DNA from: Prochlorococcus marinus str. MIT 0919
GTDB taxonomy: Bacteria; Cyanobacteriota; Cyanobacteriia; PCC-6307; Cyanobiaceae
Direction of reading: 5' to 3'
Length of the DNA stretch: 64,000 nt
NCBI RefSeq assembly: GCF_027359375.1
Contig: NZ_CP114779.1
Location: 1,054,001-1,118,000, forward strand
The position numbers were made by a program, and so were the translations under genes. Below, piece after piece: positions 61,902-64,000 of this stretch. The first letter of the stretch is position 1. Every line of letters begins with the position of its first letter. Below the pieces are notes generated by a model. The model searched no databases. It was not told the origin of the DNA and saw only the letters and a program-made list of their open reading frames with translations.

Positions 61902-62705
61902 ATGACAAGTAATCTAAAAATAGGTCATAAAAGTTTTTCAAGTAGGCTCTTCACTGGAACTGGTAAGTATAAAAGTACTGCCGTAATGAAAGAAAGTCTA
62001 GAAAAATCAAAATGCGAGGTTGTGACAGTAGCTATAAGAAGAGTTCAATCATCAGAAAGTGGCCATGAAGGCCTCATGGAAGCTATAGATTGGCAAAGGT
62101 TTTGGATGCTACCTAATACTGCTGGTTGTACAAATGCCGAAGATGCAATAAGAGTTGCAAGATTAGGCAGAGAACTAGCGAAACTATCTGGTCAAGAAGA
62201 TAATAATTTCATTAAGCTAGAAGTCATTCCTGATAAAAAATATCTATTGCCTGATCCATTTGGAACTCTTGAAGCCGCAGAACAACTTATTAAAGAAGGC
62301 TTTGAAGTTCTTCCTTATATAAATTCTGACCCTTTATTAGCAAAAAGGCTCGAAGAAATTGGTTGTGCGACAGTAATGCCTCTAGGCTCAGCAATTGGTT
62401 CTGCTCAAGGAATTCGCAATACAAGCAATATTCAGATAATTATTGAAAACGCAAAAATTCCCGTCATCGTCGATGCAGGAATTGGGGTGCCAAGTCATGC
62501 GGCCGAAGCCATGGAGATGGGCGCTGATGCTGTTCTGATAAACAGTGCAATTGCTTTGGCTCAAAATGCACCTTTAATGGCAGAAGCTATGTATAAAGGC
62601 GTAGAAGCAGGCAGACAAGCGTTTCTTGCCGGTCGACTAGAAGAGAAAGAAATCGCCTCAGCAAGCTCACCAAAAATTGGAATTATTTCAAATCAAGATT
62701 CTTAA
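61902..62705 (+). CDS. thiG: Thiazole synthase
   Basis: ThiG makes the thiazole half of thiamin from deoxyxylulose phosphate, dehydroglycine and ThiS thiocarboxylate. The 267-residue TIM barrel has the Schiff-base Lys105 (FIKLEVIPD), MLPNTAGCTNAEDA, ATVMPLGSAIGSAQGI and VIVDAGIGVPSHAAEAMEMG. thiC is in the same window at 6.8-8.2 kb. No riboswitch is seen before this gene. It is preceded by the Ycf37-like gene. Confidence 0.97.
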   Translation: MTSNLKIGHKSFSSRLFTGTGKYKSTAVMKESLEKSKCEVVTVAIRRVQSSESGHEGLMEAIDWQRFWMLPNTAGCTNAEDAIRVARLGRELAKLSGQEDNNFIKLEVIPDKKYLLPDPFGTLEAAEQLIKEGFEVLPYINSDPLLAKRLEEIGCATVMPLGSAIGSAQGIRNTSNIQIIIENAKIPVIVDAGIGVPSHAAEAMEMGADAVLINSAIALAQNAPLMAEAMYKGVEAGRQAFLAGRLEEKEIASASSPKIGIISNQDS

Positions 62706-62781
62706 ATTGCGTAAAGCTACGTAACAGAATCCCTAAGAACCCTGATTAAGTCCATAAGGTCCGCCGAGAGGTTTTTAGAAA

Positions 62782-62949
62782 ATGACAGTTACTGAAGAAA
62801 GTGGTGGTCGCCTGAATGCATTTGCAAAAGAACCACAAATTGAAGTAATTAACCCAAAAACTAGTTACAACAATCGCTTTCAACCATTGATACTTGTTGG
62901 AAGCATACTTTTGATTGGTATTATTGGATTTTATTTGATCATTAAGTGA
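62782..62949 (+). CDS. psb34: Psb34 / high-light-inducible-like small membrane protein
   Basis: This 55-residue gene is translated from ATG 62782. It has a soluble N-terminus (MTVTEESGGRLNAFAKEP) and one C-terminal membrane helix (PLILVGSILLIGIIGFYLI). GGRLNAFAKEP resembles the conserved N-terminus of Psb34, a Hli-like protein that binds a photosystem II assembly intermediate, but the helix lacks the chlorophyll-binding motif of true Hli proteins. The identification is from memory. It sits between thiG and sqdB. Confidence 0.65.
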   Translation: MTVTEESGGRLNAFAKEPQIEVINPKTSYNNRFQPLILVGSILLIGIIGFYLIIK

Positions 62950-63009
62950 AACCCTTGTAGTAGCTTTCTATTATCGGTTTTATTTTGATCTTTCCTTCGG
63001 GAGTTTTGG

Positions 63010-64000
63010 GTGAAAGTATTTGTTCTTGGTGGTGACGGCTTCTGTGGTTGGCCTTGTTCTGTGAACTTGGCTGATCATGGTCATGATGTTCTAATCATTG
63101 ACAATCTCAGCCGACGCAAAATAGATGTTGATCTAGAAGTGGAGTCTTTAACTCCAATTGCATCTATAGGAGAACGTTTAAAAGCGTGGGAAGAAGTCGG
63201 GGGTAAACCTATGCGGTTTATCAACCTTGATGTTTCTCGCGAATATCAACGTTTACTTGATTTATTAATCGAGGAAAAACCAGATGCAATAGTTCATTTT
63301 GCCGAACAACGAGCTGCACCATATTCAATGAAAAGTAGCTCCACAAAGAGATATACCGTAGATAACAATGTAAACGGGACTCATAACCTCTTAGCAGCGA
63401 TCGTGGAATCAAAGATGGATCCCCATGTGGTTCATTTAGGAACCATGGGTGTATATGGCTATGGATCTCATAGAGGTGCAACTATTCCGGAAGGTTATTT
63501 AAAAGTTGAAGTGCCCCAACCTGATGGAACAAGATTTGAAGAAGAAATACTCCACCCCGCTAGTCCTGGAAGCGTTTATCACATGACCAAAACGCTTGAT
63601 CAATTGTTATTTCTTTACTACAACAAAAATGACTTAATTAAAATTACTGACTTACATCAAGGCATTGTTTGGGGTACCAATACAGAAGCAACTCTCAAAG
63701 ATCCTCGTCTAACTAATAGATTCGATTATGACGGAGATTATGGAACAGTATTAAATAGATTTTTAATGCAAGCAGCGATCAATTACCCACTCACTGTGCA
63801 CGGAACTGGAGGACAAACAAGAGCGTTTATTCATATAAGAGACTCTGTAAAATGCGTACAACTTGCTTTGGAAAATCCTCCTGATAAAGGGGAGAGGGTC
63901 AAGATATTTAATCAAATGACTGAAAGTCATCAAATAGGAGATCTTGCTAAAAAAGTTGCATCTTTAACTGGTGCAGAAATTAATTACCTTCCAAACCCCC
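63010..64000 (+). CDS. sqdB: UDP-sulfoquinovose synthase, 5' part
   Basis: SqdB makes UDP-sulfoquinovose from UDP-glucose and sulfite for the sulfolipid SQDG, a major thylakoid lipid that saves phosphate. The visible 330 residues have the NAD-binding VFVLGGDGFCGWP, FAEQRAAPYSM, LGTMGVYGYG, and the catalytic YHMTK with Tyr and Lys, then RAFIHIRDSV. The frame runs to the right edge. The start is GTG at 63010 with GGGAG about 8-10 bases upstream; there is no earlier in-frame ATG. Full-length SqdB has about 395-400 residues. Confidence 0.96.
   Translation, partial: MKVFVLGGDGFCGWPCSVNLADHGHDVLIIDNLSRRKIDVDLEVESLTPIASIGERLKAWEEVGGKPMRFINLDVSREYQRLLDLLIEEKPDAIVHFAEQRAAPYSMKSSSTKRYTVDNNVNGTHNLLAAIVESKMDPHVVHLGTMGVYGYGSHRGATIPEGYLKVEVPQPDGTRFEEEILHPASPGSVYHMTKTLDQLLFLYYNKNDLIKITDLHQGIVWGTNTEATLKDPRLTNRFDYDGDYGTVLNRFLMQAAINYPLTVHGTGGQTRAFIHIRDSVKCVQLALENPPDKGERVKIFNQMTESHQIGDLAKKVASLTGAEINYLPNP

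Noticed and set aside
63221-63481. Minus-strand open frame opposite sqdB
   Set aside because: It is inside the conserved SqdB coding region, and the product has no recognisable features.

Overview
The window looks like core chromosome of a low-GC marine picocyanobacterium, most probably Prochlorococcus (low-light-type GC content by eye; strain not determinable from sequence alone). Evidence: photosystem genes psaC and psbZ, a Psb34/Hli-like small protein, a Ycf37-like photosystem I assembly factor, sqdB for sulfolipid, cyanobacterial-type group 2 sigma factor and Ycf27-like response regulator, AT-rich codon use, very short intergenic gaps and no mobile elements.

Layout. 1-8.3 kb: 3' end of a mannose-1-phosphate guanylyltransferase gene, glmS, psaC, the acpP-fabF pair, tkt, and thiC behind a TPP riboswitch. 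8.3-17.9 kb: M20 peptidase and TPR genes coupled to ruvB, smpB, two small unknown genes, lysS, an OmpR-type response regulator and the mreBCD shape operon. 17.9-31.4 kb: ssb, dedA, ahcY, tsaE, a sugar kinase, mutY, an alpha/beta hydrolase, a group 2 sigma factor, mgtE, a tandem pair of crcB fluoride-channel genes, an SH3 gene, gyrB, miaA, infC. 31.5-42.3 kb: a GntR regulator beside cysE, secA, a GNAT acetyltransferase, tRNA-Gly(GCC), ribH, psbZ, mutS, cobH/cbiC and holA. 42.3-52.3 kb: lysC, uvrB, a Ycf23/DUF561 gene, tilS, rnj, dapA and asd. 52.3-64 kb: tig-clpP-clpX-dnaX on the plus strand, a GT2 glycosyltransferase and SpoIID-like pair, rpmI-rplT, ycf37-like, thiG, psb34-like and the 5' part of sqdB.

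How it fits together. The window carries three aspartate-family genes (lysC, asd, dapA), two thiamin genes (thiC, thiG), a compact proteostasis/replication block (tig-clpP-clpX-dnaX), DNA repair (ruvB, mutY, mutS, uvrB), cell shape and envelope genes (mreBCD, glmS, SpoIID/GT2) and translation factors. No gap exceeds 300 bases. I found no CRISPR, prophage, insertion sequence or clearly novel multi-gene system. The most interesting signals are regulatory: a 14-bp potential anti-aptamer helix downstream of the thiC TPP riboswitch; a canonical A AAA AAG slippery heptamer in dnaX followed at once by -1-frame stops (possible tau/gamma production); a terminator-like pair of competing hairpins in the asd leader; and hairpins of either strand in the gap between mreD and the response regulator.
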